Source of the DNA: Actinostola sp. cb2023
Taxonomy: Eukaryota; Cnidaria; Anthozoa; Actiniaria; Actinostolidae
Length of the DNA stretch: 64,000 nt
Direction of reading: 5' to 3'
NCBI GenBank assembly: GCA_033675265.1
Contig: JAUJYZ010001546.1
Span: 384,501-448,500, forward strand
Under the pieces are notes generated by a model, which searched no databases, was not told the DNA's origin, and saw only the letters and a list, made by a program, of their open reading frames with translations. Positions 46,656 through 57,850 of the stretch are shown here, piece by piece. Position 1 is the stretch's first letter. Each line of letters begins with the position of its first letter. The translations under genes were made by a program, and so were the position numbers.

Positions 46656-47130
46656 CTTGGATCAGGGAAAACCGAGTGGAGAGGAGAAGGACTGGGGAGA
46701 GAAAATAAGCCTCGTTTTCAAACACTATATTTTGCAAAAAATAAAATATTATATAAATTTTGGATAAATTTAAGTTCATATTGAAAATTTGTACAATTAT
46801 TTGCTCTATTTTAGAATTAGCTTCTTTAGAAATATGAATAAAATCAATAAAGTGCCATTGAAAAGAACTTGGTCCCAGGCCATCATAGGATTTTAGTCGT
46901 GGAACGCCTGCTGATAATCGACAAATTTCGATTTCGATGAGTCAGATATTCAGCCAGGTGAAAGCAATTGTCGTCGAAGTTTGCATCATTCATCTCTCTT
47001 TACATTAAGCCACGTATACTAAACACAACGTATAAATAGAAACCGAGTTACAAGAAGTTAATTTAGTCGAGTTGGCATTCAATTGAAGAGAATCTTGGAA
47101 GATCAGAGGATTTTCTAAAAGCGAAGAACA
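46656..47130. promoter_or_regulatory. Shared promoter region between TPP2 and the rhomboid gene
   Basis: The two start codons face away from each other 475 bp apart, so both promoters must lie here unless further 5' non-coding exons exist. No TATA box was clear; I did not identify specific factor sites. Confidence 0.6.
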
Positions 47131-48575
47131 ATGTATCAGAGAAGAAATCGTGGCGGTTTTGGCTTACTGCTACTCTTTGCCCAACTTTACCACTTCGGGT
47201 TCGATCGTATTCCACCAGTTACTCTATCATTCATTGCTGGAAACGTTGTTGTCTACCTCCGCTTACTAAGCAATATTCCTAGATTGGGAAAAGCTTGCGT
47301 CAGCGCTCATCATGTGTGGTATAACGGTGACTGGATTAGACTCGTGCTGGCTTCCTTCTTTCATCTCGATGACTGGCACTTATACTACAACATGGCATCG
47401 TTCCTGTGGAAAGGAAAGAGCCTCGAGACCAGTATGGGGAGCAAAATGTTCTTATTTGTGCTGTGTGTATTCAGTGTCCTGACAAGTGCAATCTTGGTTG
47501 GACTTGATATGTGCCTGGCTCATTTTTTGAACGATCCTTCGTACCTCTACACATGTGCCGCTGGATTTTCTGGTGTCATATTTGCCCTGAAGGTCTTGAC
47601 CACTTATGATCTCCCACATGGCGTTTCCATGGTGATGGGAATAATCCCAGTCCCTATGAGATATGCCTGTTGGGCTGAGTTGGTGTTGATACAGCTGTTA
47701 GTTCCCAATGCTTCATTTACCGGCCATTTGGCGGGGATTCTTGTCGGCCTATTGTACGTGAAGGGTCCTTTGAAACCAATCATGAATAGGATAGCAAATA
47801 TAGGTAAGATGTTAACTACTATGAACCTATTTAAATATATATATATATTCATTCTTTCTTTCAAGAAAGTGCTAATTGTTGCTGATAACCATCTCTTCTT
47901 CATTTAAGCTTCTGGGAGCCAAAGACATCGCACAAGATCTGGTCCATCTTATACATACCATGCTTCATCGACAGGTAAGACAATTGTCATAAAGTCAGAA
48001 TGTCTTGTTGCAAAGTCCTTGTACAATTTATATTTCTTTTACGTGGTATGGAATGAGTCAATGAAGTTGTGTCATTTGAAAATAATTATCGGTGTGTTAA
48101 TTTTGTTCTTCCAGGGACAAGGTACACAGCACCACCACCTGCCGAACCACCAAATGACTCAGAAGATGAAGAACTTCAAGCTGCAATCAGAGCAAGTCTC
48201 CAGGAAACCCATCACCGCCCAAGACCTCAGCACAACATTCCCTATCCTAGCCACAATGGAGAAAATGACCCAGCTTTCCAGGCTGCAATAGCAGAGAGCT
48301 TAAGAAGAGAACAACAAAGGGGATCAACAAGAACACATCAAAGGGGTTTTATTCCTCCTAGTTCTCAAGGAGAACACTTTGAATCACCACCACCGTATTC
48401 TGAAGCTACACGTGAAAGACTGTATCCCAGTATTCCCACTGGCGAAGGAGGTGGTGCCGCACCTAGTGCTCCACCTCCATACGATACCCCAGTCACACCT
48501 CCTTATCCTGAGCATGACACCATGCCGACACCTGATGTGGTCAGACAAAGAAGACTGAGGCGATTCCAACACTAA
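47131..48575 (+). CDS. RHBDD1: Rhomboid-related protein 4 (RHBDD1/RHBDL4-like) intramembrane serine protease
   Basis: Three exons: 47,131-47,803, 47,909-47,974, 48,115-48,575, with canonical junctions and summed length of 1200 nt (399 residues). The start is ATG 47,131 in a good context (AACAATG). The rhomboid domain shows DDWHLYYNMAS, catalytic Ser147 in GFSGVIFALKV and catalytic His199 in TGHLAGILVGL, all matching RHBDD1. The cytosolic tail has a ubiquitin-interacting motif (SEDEELQAAIRASLQE), a second similar one (DPAFQAAIAESLRRE), a Pro-rich stretch and a terminal RQRRLRRFQ resembling the p97/VCP-binding motif. In the known family the protein cleaves ER membrane substrates for degradation with p97; that role is inferred here from conserved motifs. 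Confidence 0.95.
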
Positions 48576-48619
48576 TCATTTGAGCTTGTTTCACTATTGT
48601 CTATATAGCTAGAAGTTTA

Positions 48620-48690
48620 GAGAGGTGGGAGGGGAGGGGGAAGGAGAAACCTTCATTCCCTTACTCCCTTCCCCTTCCCTCCCCTCTACT
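48620..48690. other. G-rich/C-rich hairpin in the rhomboid 3' UTR
   Basis: GAGGTGGGAGGGGAGGGGGA and TCCCTTCCCCTTCCCTCCCC are imperfect complements ~45 nt after the stop codon. In the mRNA this would be a stable stem or a quadruplex. Confidence 0.7.
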
Positions 48691-48702
48691 TTTAATATCT
48701 GT

Positions 48703-48708
48703 AATAAA
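48703..48708 (+). terminator. Poly(A) signal AATAAA of the rhomboid gene
   Basis: AATAAA lies 128 nt after the stop codon, followed by AT-rich sequence. Confidence 0.65.
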
Positions 48709-48709
48709 A

Positions 48710-49326
48710 TATAGTTTGAATATTTAGTTTGTAAAATATATTATTCATAGAATCCAACTAGAATACAGCTATATTGTAACTTGTAAATAAATTGTATACT
48801 TTGTAATCAAAATCAATATAAAATTCTAAAAGCTTTTAAATAAACTAATAAGATCCGAACAAAAAACAATTACTGCGCACTTCGCTCACAGTTATTTGGT
48901 TCTTCAAAGTTACCTTGCAGGGTTGATGGTAAATCAACGATTAGTAAAGGAAATCATTTGAAATGGTGTAAATTAACCCGAATCATTACCCATCATCGTC
49001 TTTATTGCCACCGTGAATCCCGTGAATACATGACTGCGGTCCGAAATATCTCGAAGCATGCAAACATATCCCGATAAGTAACCGTAAGGAGTGCTCGTAC
49101 CATGGCCATGTGAACTGCACGAGACTGCGCAGTGCGAAAAACGAAATTTTGTGCCGGAGCCTGAATTGCATTCCTCAGCTCGGTGCATTTTCGTTTAATT
49201 TTGCACTGCTCTTAGCCAATCAGAATCGAGACTGACATATATTTTTTCATATTTGTTAACTGTTTGGCGTCGAGACATTTCAGTGCAATCTGAAAGGTCA
49301 TTCGAGTGGTTCCGTCTGTAACTGAA
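48710..49326. other. Intergenic, nothing recognised
   Basis: AT-rich sequence without a repeat or gene that I can name; short open frames on both strands only. Confidence 0.5.
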
Positions 49327-50374
49327 AAGAGGGTCCCCAATAGGTTTGGCGGGACGCGGGATCGGCCTTATTTCAATGGCGGGATTCGGGATGCGAATTT
49401 AAAACAGAGCGGGAAGCGGGATTCTCAATTACGAGCGGGAGTTCGTGATTTAAGGCGCCGGGATTCGGGAATCGTAACTGTTTGCAGCGGGATACAGGAT
49501 TAATATTGACTTATCATCAGTTAATCGGTTCCTTTTCGTGTTAACAGATCCCGTTGTAAAACCGCTGTTACTTATTGACATCAGACGCATTTGTACAGTT
49601 AGCCTCGAGTCAGTGTAAATTATTCACCAATATCAACAAGAACACGAAAAAATGACGACATAAAACAATAGAAACATTTTTGAATTGCATGGACTGGTTT
49701 CTGAATCGAGGCTAACCCTGTACAAATGCGTCTTTTGTCAAGGACAGCGGTCATCTCTAAACAACGCGAAACTGGAGTATTATTCATCAGCGTATGAATC
49801 GGACTTCTTTGTCGTAAAAGCATGTTGTAACTTGGTAAACATCAGATTTCCGTTTATCTGGACATGACGTCACAGACGTCACATGAAAATAAATTTATTA
49901 TCCAGATGTCTTTTAAGTCATCATGTCACAGAGGTAACAGAGCGGCATATATCACAAGCTAATATCTCACAACGAACGTGCTTTAATACTCCTTTACCAT
50001 TCAACAAAGTGATCTTCTACATCTTCTAGGGGGAGAGTATCGCGGGCGCACGAAACCCCAGCGGCTGGATACTGAGCCTACATCTTCTATATATTGACTC
50101 TGATCTTCAAAGACTACATTTTGTACCTTTGATCTTTTTAACTCAAACCGGCATGTTGGTCATCATAAACAATCAACGACCTTCAATGGCTAGTTTGGCT
50201 AGTTTTTATCCATACTTTTTTATTATTAAAATAATTAATCCAGAAACTGAAATCGTCGAATCTTTGGCGGGATCGGGATTTTAATATAAAAACGAGCGGG
50301 ATGGCGGGACTGTCAGCAAAAAAGAGCGGGATGGCGGGAACCGAGAACCCCTATTGGTGACCCTCTGAAAATCC
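49327..50374. mobile_element. ~1.05-kb element with AGAGGGTCCCCAATAGG ends and a nested foldback
   Basis: The ends are AGAGGGTCCCCAATAGG and CCTATTGGTGACCCTCT, inverted repeats with one mismatch. Just inside each end are clustered GGCGGGA(T/C) and GAGCGGGA motifs. In the middle, 49,578-49,735 is itself a foldback with arms GACGCATTTGTACAGTTAGC and GCTAACCCTGTACAAATGCG. No transposase frame. Confidence 0.75.
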
Positions 50375-50651
50375 ACGTCTTTTTCGTTCTTTTGTTATTG
50401 ATTCCCTTCGGGCGTCGAGAGATTTGGGGGAACAATGACAATCTTGAACAAAAAATAATTTTGATCATTTCGAATTAAAAACGTCCACAAGCCTGGACTC
50501 CCTCCTTCGACTATAGTAATGTTCTAAGCGTTTGTCCTTGAGAATCTCTTGACACAGAAACAGGCTGAAGAAAATGCAATGTAGCATAAAGTTGAAATCA
50601 TAAAGACTGAAAGGCCAATTAACGTGGAGATTAATTCAGTAGGGTTGATGG

Positions 50652-50700
<49 letters not shown>

Positions 50701-51058
50701 TAAGGGTATTTTTGGGTAGGGGTGTGCCGCGGACACCTCAAAACCCTGACCCTATCCCAGACCTAAAATTTTGATTTTCCATACCCTATTCCAGACTAAA
50801 GCTTAAAAATGTACACCCTATCCCAGACTAAAGCTTAAAAATGTATACCCTATCCCAGATTGAAAGCGTGCTAAAGGGATATGTAAACTGATAGCGACTG
50901 ATAGTGGCGTTATTGCGGAAACCATACCCTATACCAGACCAAAACGTACCCGATCCCAGCCTAAAAAGGCAAAAAATGATACCCTACCCCAGACCTGGGA
51001 GCTCAAAAACCATACCCTATCCCGCGGCACATACCCGTATAGCGTATATAGGGGAGTA

Positions 51059-51089
<31 letters not shown>

Positions 51090-51090
51090 G
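50652..51090. mobile_element. Non-autonomous hAT-like element, CCCGGGG family, copy 3
   Basis: Flanked by GTTGATGG on both sides (50,644-50,651 and 51,091-51,098; GG ahead of it also matches). A ~45-base G run is at the left end and a ~27-base C run at the right end after GGGGAGTACC. Inner CATACCCTATCCCAGAC motifs recur four to five times. Confidence 0.85.
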
Positions 51091-51098
51091 GTTGATGG

Positions 51099-51765
51099 GT
51101 ACGTATACCTTGGTTTCGAATCAATCAATCATACGCACAATGTGGTCAGTGGCAAAAATGGGGAAGTCAGAATGGAAGATAAAACTATTAATTAAAGGAA
51201 CACAAATTCTGAGGAAACGCTAATATAATTAAAGTTTCTATAATCTAGATGGACAAGTTCGACCTGAAATGAGCTAGAGTTGGCCTGAGAGAGGCGAAGA
51301 ATTCAGTCCTCTACGAAGGTACGAAGAGAAGCTATGAAACCAGCGTGATTCTCTAACTTAGTGGCATTGATTGAGTGAAGTGGCATAAAATTAAAAGAAA
51401 GCTTCATTAGTTAGAGATTTTGTTCAAGTTTTGAAGATGCGAAGTTATATATATATGATTAGTGGTTTTGATGTTCTCCTGAAAGTAAGATGTTCCAATG
51501 CAGGTCTTTTAAATTAATGTTGACGTGAAAGCATCAGTCAGCGATTTTCTCCATACATTATACCACATAGTTAATAAATGATATTGCCAAAGGGTCTGGA
51601 TAGCAGCAAACTTACATAAATTTTAAGAAATAACACGATAACTTTGAAATTAGTACGCACTGCTGAAACATGTCTTGTAATTTCAATGTCTTGTAATATC
51701 GTGTTATTTCTTAAGACATAGTTAATACCTGTATTACTAGTAACTAACGATGGCCAGGATTATTT
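51099..51765. other. Intergenic, nothing recognised
   Basis: No gene. One hairpin-like pair, TTTTAAGAAATAACACGAT (51,621) and ATCGTGTTATTTCTTAAGA (51,697), encloses about 60 bp. Confidence 0.5.
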
Positions 51766-52143
51766 AACAATTAGACTACGAGTTCGAGTTTTCTATGAGT
51801 CAATAGTCAACGAGGCGCGTAGCGTCGAGTTGACCATTTAAACTCACAGAGAATAGCCCGTCGCCAGGGCCGGTGGTTCGAAGGTTCGAACGAACCCCCC
51901 CCCCCCCCCCCCCCCCCCTTCCTCCTCTCCCACCTTCCCACAGTATTTTGTTCGTGCCTATAAACATCAAATTATTTTACCGCACGCACTGTACCGACAC
52001 CTTTTTTGTCAGACGCGTGCGCGCCAGGCCCATGAGATCAGGCTGCTCTTTTTTTGTCCCAGCGCCGGTTACTGATGCGACTGCCGTCTACTAGCAAACA
52101 AGACAATCGCATATTACGGTACCGATCGGAACACCTCTTCTGA

Positions 52144-52353
52144 TTGGTAGATTTGTCTATTACATCTAGTAAGATTCTTTGCCTTGTTCCTTCTGTACTC
52201 TGTGGCACAGGCGAGCGCGCATACCATCTACAATCCCTGAAACATGTGGTTGAGGCCAGGCGTACAATTAAAGGAGATCTGCCTGCTCCTGAATTAATCA
52301 CATCAGAGGTACAAACTGTGGATGTCAAGCGGTGGCATTGCTTGTCTTGTTGA
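52144..52353 (+). pseudogene. hAT transposase fragment, part upstream of the dimerisation domain
   Basis: The frame contains SSKILCLVPSVLC and a stretch ending DLPAPELITSEVQTVDVKRW. This resembles the region of ZMYM1/THAP12-like hAT transposases just before the C-terminal dimerisation domain (LIPSVxC, DLPSPELxxxEvxxWkxrW). It has no ATG start and stops after KRWHCLSC; the upstream catalytic part is not found. Confidence 0.6.
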
Positions 52354-52439
52354 GTGTCGAGTTCGTTGACAAGGAAACACACAAAACAGTTGGGGGCGAA
52401 ACATTTAATATCATTAATTACTCGGTTCTAGTCGAACGT

Positions 52440-55400
52440 TCATACTTTACAAAAATCCTTCGTCTTCTTCTTCTGTCCTTTGCCTTTTCTGTCCTTTGCC
52501 TTTGCTGTCCTTTGCCTTTGCTGTCCTTTGCCTTTGCTGTCCTTTGCCTTTGCTGTCCTTTGCCTTTGCTGTCCTTTGCCTTTGCTGTCCTTTGCCTTTG
52601 CTGTCCTTTGCCTTTGCTGTCCTTTGCCTTTGCTGTCCTGATCCTTTGCCTTTTCTGTCCTGATCCTTTGCTGTCCTTTGCCTTTGCTGTCCTTTGCCTT
52701 TGCTGTCCTTTGCCTTTTCTGTCCTGATCCTTTGCCTTTTCTGTCCTTTGCCTTTTCTGTCCTTTGCCTTTTCTGTCCTTTGCCTTTGCTGTCCTTTGCC
52801 TTTGCTGTCCTTTGCCTTTTCTGTCCCTTTGCCTTTTTGCTGTCCTTTGCCTTTGCTGTCCTTTGCCTTTGCTGTCCTTTGCCTTTGCTGTCCTTTGCCT
52901 TTGCTGTCCTTTGCCTTTTCTGTCCTTTGCCTTTTCTGTCCTGATCCTTTGCCTTTTCTGTCCTGATCCTTTGCCTTTTCTGTCCTTTGTCTTTTCTGTC
53001 CTTTGCCTTTTCTGTCCTTTGCCTTTGCTGTCCTTTGCCTTTGCTGTCCTTTGCCTTTTCTGTCCTTTGCCTTTGCTGTCCTTTGCCTTTGCTGTCCTTT
53101 GCCTTTTCTGTCCTTTGCCTTTTCTGTCCTGATCCTTTGCCTTTTCTGTCCTTTGCCTTTTCTGTCCTTTTCTGTCCTTTGCCTTTTCTGTCCTTTGCCT
53201 TTGCTGTCCTTTGCCTTTGCTGTCCTTTGCCTTTGCTGTCCTTTGCCTTTGCTGTCCTTTGCCTTTGCTGTCCTTTGCCTTTGCTGTCCTTTGCCTTTGC
53301 TGTCCTTTGCCTTTTCTGTCCTTTGATCCTTTGCCTTTTCTGTCCTTTGTCTTTTCTGTCCTTTGCCTTTTCTGTCCTTTGCCTTTGCTGTCCTTTGCCT
53401 TTGCTATCCTTTGCCTTTTCTGTCCTTTGCCTTTGCTGTCCTTTGCCTTTGCTGTCCTTTGCCTTTGCTGTCCTTTGCCTTTGCTGTCCTTTGCCTTTGC
53501 TGTCCTTTGCCTTTTCTGTCCTTTGCCTTTTCTGTCCTGATCCTTTGCCTTTTCTGTCCTGATCCTTTGCCTTTTCTGTCCTTTGTCTTTTCTGTCCTTT
53601 GCCTTTTCTGTCCTTTGCCTTTGCTGTCCTTTGCCTTTGCTGTCCTTTGCCTTTGCTGTCCTTTGCCCTTTGCTGTGCCTTTTTGCCTTTGCCTTTGCTG
53701 TCCTTTGCCTTTTCTGTCCTTTGCCTTTTCTGTCCTGATCCTTTGCCTTTTCTGTCCTTTGCCTTTTCTGTCCTTTGCCTTTTCTGTCCTTTGCCTTTGC
53801 TGTCCTTTGCCTTTGCTGTCCTTTGCCTTTGCTGTCCTTTGCCTTTGCTGTCCTTTGCCTTTGCTGTCCTTTGCCTTTTCTGTCTGTCCTTTGCCTTTTC
53901 TGTCCTTTGCCTTTGCTGTCCTTTGCCTTTGCTGTCCTTTGCCTTTGCTGTCCTTTGCCTTTGCTGTCCTTTGCCTTTGCTGTCCTTTGCCTTTTCTGTC
54001 CTTTGCCTTTTCTGTCCTGATCCTTTGCCTTTTCTGTCCTGATCCTTTGCCTTTTCTGTCCTTTGTCTTTTCTGTCCTTTGCCTTTTCTGTCCTTTGCCT
54101 TTGCTGTCCTTTGCCTTTGCTGTCCTTTGCCTTTTCTGTCCTTTGCCTTTGCTGTCCTTTGCCTTTGCTGTCCTTTGCCTTTTCTGTCCTTTGCCTTTTC
54201 TGTCCTGATCCTTTGCCTTTTCTGTCCTTTGCCTTTTCTGTCCTTTGCCTTTTCTGTCCTTTGCCTTTGCTGTCCTTTGCCTTTGCTGTCCTTTGCCTTT
54301 GCTGTCCTTTGCCTTTGCTGTCCTTTGCCTTTGCTGTCCTTTGCCTTTTCTGTCCTTTGCCTTTTCTGTCCTGATCCTTTGCCTTTTCTGTCCTTTGCCT
54401 TTTCTGTCCTTTGCCTTTTCTGTCCTTTGCCTTTGCTGTCCTTTGCCTTTGCTGTCCTTTGCCTTTGCTGTCCTTTGCCTTTGCTGTCCTTTGCCTTTGC
54501 TGTCCTTTGCCTTTGCTGTCCTTTGCCTTTGCTGTCCTTTGCCTTTGCTGTCCTTTGCCTTTGCTGTCCTTTGCCTTTGCTGTCCTTTGCCTTTGCTGTC
54601 CTTTGCCTTTGCTGTCCTTTGCCTTTGCTGTCCTTTTCCTTTGCTGTCCTTTGCCTTTGCTGTCCTTTGCCTTTGCTGTCCTTTGCCTTTTCTGTCCTGA
54701 TCCTTTGCCTTTTCTGTCCTTTGTCTTTTCTGTCCTTTGCCTTTTCTGTCCTTTGCCTTTGCTGTCCTTTGCCTTTGCTGTCCTTTGCCTTTTCTGTCCT
54801 TTGCCTTTGCTGTCCTTTGCCTTTGCTGTCCTTTGCCTTTGCTGTCCTTTGCCTTTGCTGTCCTTTGCCTTTGCTGTCCTTTGCCTTTTCTGTCCTTTGC
54901 CTTTTCTGTCCTGATCCTTTGCCTTTTCTGTCCTGATCCTTTGCCTTTTCTGTCCTTTGTCTTTTCTGTCCTTTGCCTTTTCTGTCCTTTGCCTTTGCTG
55001 TCCTTTGCCTTTGCTGTCCTTTGCCTTTTCTGTCCTTTGCCTTTGCTGTCCTTTGCCTTTGCTGTCCTTTGCCTTTTCTGTCCTTTGCCTTTTCTGTCCT
55101 GATCCTTTGCCTTTTCTGTCCTTTGCCTTTTCTGTCCTTTGCCTTTTCTGTCCTTTGCCTTTGCTGTCCTTTGCCTTTGCTGTCCTTTGCCTTTGCTGTC
55201 CTTTGCCTTTGCTGTCCTTTGCCTTTGCTGTCCTTTGCCTTTGCTGTCCTTTGCCTTTGCTGTCCTTTGCCTTTGCTGTCCTTTGCCTTTGCTGTCCTTT
55301 GCCTTTGCTGTCCTTTGCCTTTGCTGTCCTTTGCCTTTGCTGTCCTTTGCCTTTTCTGTCCTTTGCCTTTGCTGTCCTTTGCCTTTGCTGTCCTTTGCCT

Positions 55401-57035
55401 TTGCTGTCCTTTGCCTTTGCTGTCCTTTGCCTTTGCTGTCCTTTGCCTTTGCTGTCCTTTGCCTTTGCTGTCCTTTGCCTTTGCTGTCCTTTGCCTTTGC
55501 TGTCCTTTTGCCTTTGCTTGCTGTCCTTTGCCTTTGCTGTCCTTTGCCTTTGCTGTCCTTTGCCTTTGCTGTCCTTTGCCTTTGCTGTCCTTTGCCTTTG
55601 CTGTCCTTTGCCTTTTCTGTCCTTTGCCTTTGCTGTCCTTTGCCTTTGCTGTCCTTTGCCTTTGCTGTCCTTTGCCTTTGCTGTCCTTTGCCTTTGCTGT
55701 CCTTTTCCTTTGCTGTCCTTTGCCTTTGCTGTCCTTTGCCTTTGCTGTCCTTTGCCTTTTCTGTCCTGATCCTTTGCCTTTTCTGTCCTTTGTCTTTTCT
55801 GTCCTTTGCCTTTTCTGTCCTTTGCCTTTGCTGTCCTTTGCCTTTGCTGTCCTTTGCCTTTGCTGTCCTTTGCCTTTGCTGTCCTTTGCCTTTGCTGTCC
55901 TTTGCCTTTGCTGTCCTTTGCCTTTGCTGTCCTTTGCCTTTGCTGTCCTTTGCCTTTGCTGTCCCTTTGCTGTCCTTTGCCTTTTCTGTCCTTTGCCTTT
56001 TCTGTCCTGATCCTTTGCCTTTTCTGTCCTGATCCTTTGCCTTTTCTGTCCTTTGTCTTTTCTGTCCTTTGCCTTTTCTGTCCTTTGCCTTTGCTGTCCT
56101 TTGCCTTTGCTGTCCTTTGCCTTTGCTGTCCTTTGCCTTTGCTGTCCTTTTCCTTTGCTGTCCTTTGCCTTTGCTGTCCTTTGCCTTTGCTGTCCTTTGC
56201 CTTTTCTGTCCTGATCCTTTGCCTTTTCTGTCCTTTGTCTTTTCTGTCCTTTGCCTTTTCTGTCCTTTGCCTTTGCTGTCCTTTGCCTTTGCTGTCCTTT
56301 GCCTTTTCTGTCCTTTGCCTTTGCTGTCCTTTGCCTTTGCTGTCCTTTGCCTTTGCTGTCCTTTGCCTTTGCTGTCCTTTGCCTTTGCTGTCCTTTGCCT
56401 TTGCTGTCCTTTGCCTTTTCTGTCCTTTGCCTTTTCTGTCCTGATCCTTTGCCTTTTCTGTCCTGATCCTTTGCCTTTTCTGTCCTTTGTCTTTTCTGTC
56501 CTTTGCCTTTTCTGTCCTTTGCCTTTGCTGTCCTTTGCCTTTGCTGTCCTTTGCCTTTTCTGTCCTTTGCCTTTGCTGTCCTTTGCCTTTGCTGTCCTTT
56601 GCCTTTTCTGTCCTTTGCCTTTTCTGTCCTGATCCTTTGCCTTTTCTGTCCTTTGCCTTTTCTGTCCTTTGCCTTTTCTGTCCTTTGCCTTTGCTGTCCT
56701 TTGCCTTTTCTGTCCTTTGCCTTTGCTGTCCTTTGCCTTTGCTGTCCTTTGCCTTTGCTGTCCTTTGCCTTTGCTGTCCTTTTCCTTTGCTGTCCTTTGC
56801 CTTTGCTGTCCTTTGCCTTTGCTGTCCTTTGCCTTTGCTGTCCTTTGCCTTTGCTGTCCTTTGCCTTTGCTGTCCTTTGCCTTTGCTGTCCTTTGCCTTT
56901 GCTGTCCTTTGCCTTTGCTGTCCTTTGCCTTTGCTGTCCTTTGCCTTTGCTGTCCTTGTCTCGTCGCTTCCTCTGTCTGTTACTTGTATTGATCACTCCC
57001 AGCTTTTTTACTTTACATTTGTTCTCGCCTCCCAA
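52440..57035 (-). other. Stop-free 1531-codon antisense frame through the 16-bp array
   Basis: Since 16 is not a multiple of 3, each frame reads the same 16-residue cycle (KAKDSKGKGQQRQRTA). No reading of the unit contains a stop on this strand, so the frame survives indels. The product would be highly basic and of low complexity, starting at an ATG in unique sequence (57,035). I regard it as a by-product of the array and not as a gene, but transcription is untested. Confidence 0.3.
52455..56955. repeat. 16-bp minisatellite array, ~4.5 kb, with higher-order structure
   Basis: The basic unit is CTGTCCTTTGCCTTTG, with the common variant TTTGCCTTTT and a 22-bp variant containing CTGATCC. A block holding two CTGATCC units, TTTGTC and three TTTT variants recurs near 52,930, 53,540, 54,020, 54,910, 56,010 and 56,460, which shows higher-order duplication. 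The minus strand is purine-rich. Confidence 0.97.
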
Positions 57036-57104
57036 CTGTCCTGAACTCGCTTAATTTATACTTGGGACCCATACTTGACAGTGGAAAATGAGTCTTCAGA
57101 GACA

Positions 57105-57433
57105 ATTAACTCTTTCCGGAGTATGAAGAAATGCCGCGCACTGTCGTGCAAACGCTCAATTGCGACGAAATTTTTTTTCCGAACGTCTACGTCCTTCTTC
57201 ACATTTTTGCCACCATCCCTTCTACATCTTGTGAGTGTGAAAGAAGTGCTAGTGTTCTTAGAAGGCTGAGCACATATATGAGGGCCTCTATGGGTCAACA
57301 TCGCCTAAGTGCGCTGGCTATGCTTCACATTCACTACAGCATAGACATTGACATAGAAGAAGCAGTCAACCTATTTGCAAAGATGCATCCTAGAAGAATG
57401 CAGCTTGGTTCTGTCTTAGAATTCGAAGGATGA
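57105..57433 (+). pseudogene. hAT transposase C-terminal dimerisation domain
   Basis: The frame reads PEYEEMPRTVVQTLN, then FFPNVYVLLHIFATIPSTS, CECERSASVLRRLSTYMR, LSALAMLHIHYSIDID and FAKMHPRRMQL, ending at a TGA. This is the hAT family dimerisation domain (Pfam Dimer_Tnp_hAT) in the form found in ZMYM1/THAP12-like proteins, with the conserved CERSFS/CERSAS motif. It is separated from its upstream part by the repeat array. Confidence 0.88.
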
Positions 57434-57586
57434 CAAGCTTACAAAACATGTTTTTTTAATTTGTCTATCCGACAATCTTTTGAGTACTGTTACTGTCCAT
57501 CGGAACATTGTCCATACACCCTAGAATTGAGCATGAATCGCGTTTTTAAAATAATTATGTAAAAACGTCCAGATGTCATAAAAACG

Positions 57587-57628
<42 letters not shown>

Positions 57629-57681
57629 AGGTTCTGGCGACGGACCTGGCCTGGAAAACGAGAACGAGTAGTCTAATTGTT

Positions 57682-57850
57682 TTAGTAGAAACCAACTAGC
57701 ATACTACCTTCGAATTTATACCAATATTTATTGATTTTTCGCTATGTTTTTGTTCAAAACGCCGGCCAGCTTTTTCGCTAGGTAGTGGTAGTGAGTACGT
57801 TAGCCAATCAGATTGCAGGATTCGTGATAGTATGCTAGTTGGTTTCTACA
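57682..57850. mobile_element. Foldback element
   Basis: TAGAAACCAACTAGCATACTA and its complement TAGTATGCTAGTTGGTTTCTA form ~22-bp ends around 120 bp of unique sequence, directly next to the right end of the hAT element. Confidence 0.75.

Larger units (their letters stand above)
51766..57681 (+). mobile_element. Degenerate hAT-type DNA transposon carrying a 4.5-kb internal satellite
   Basis: Plus-strand coding remains of a hAT transposase occur on both sides of a 16-bp-repeat array. The outer ends AACAATTAGACTAC (51,766) and GTAGTCTAATTGTT (to 57,681) are inverted repeats, with the neighbouring GAGTTTTC/GAAAAC and CCGTCGCCAG/CTGGCGACGG also paired. Poly-C runs sit inside each end (51,895-51,918 and 57,587-57,627). 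I could not settle a target duplication, so exact borders are tentative. Confidence 0.55.
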
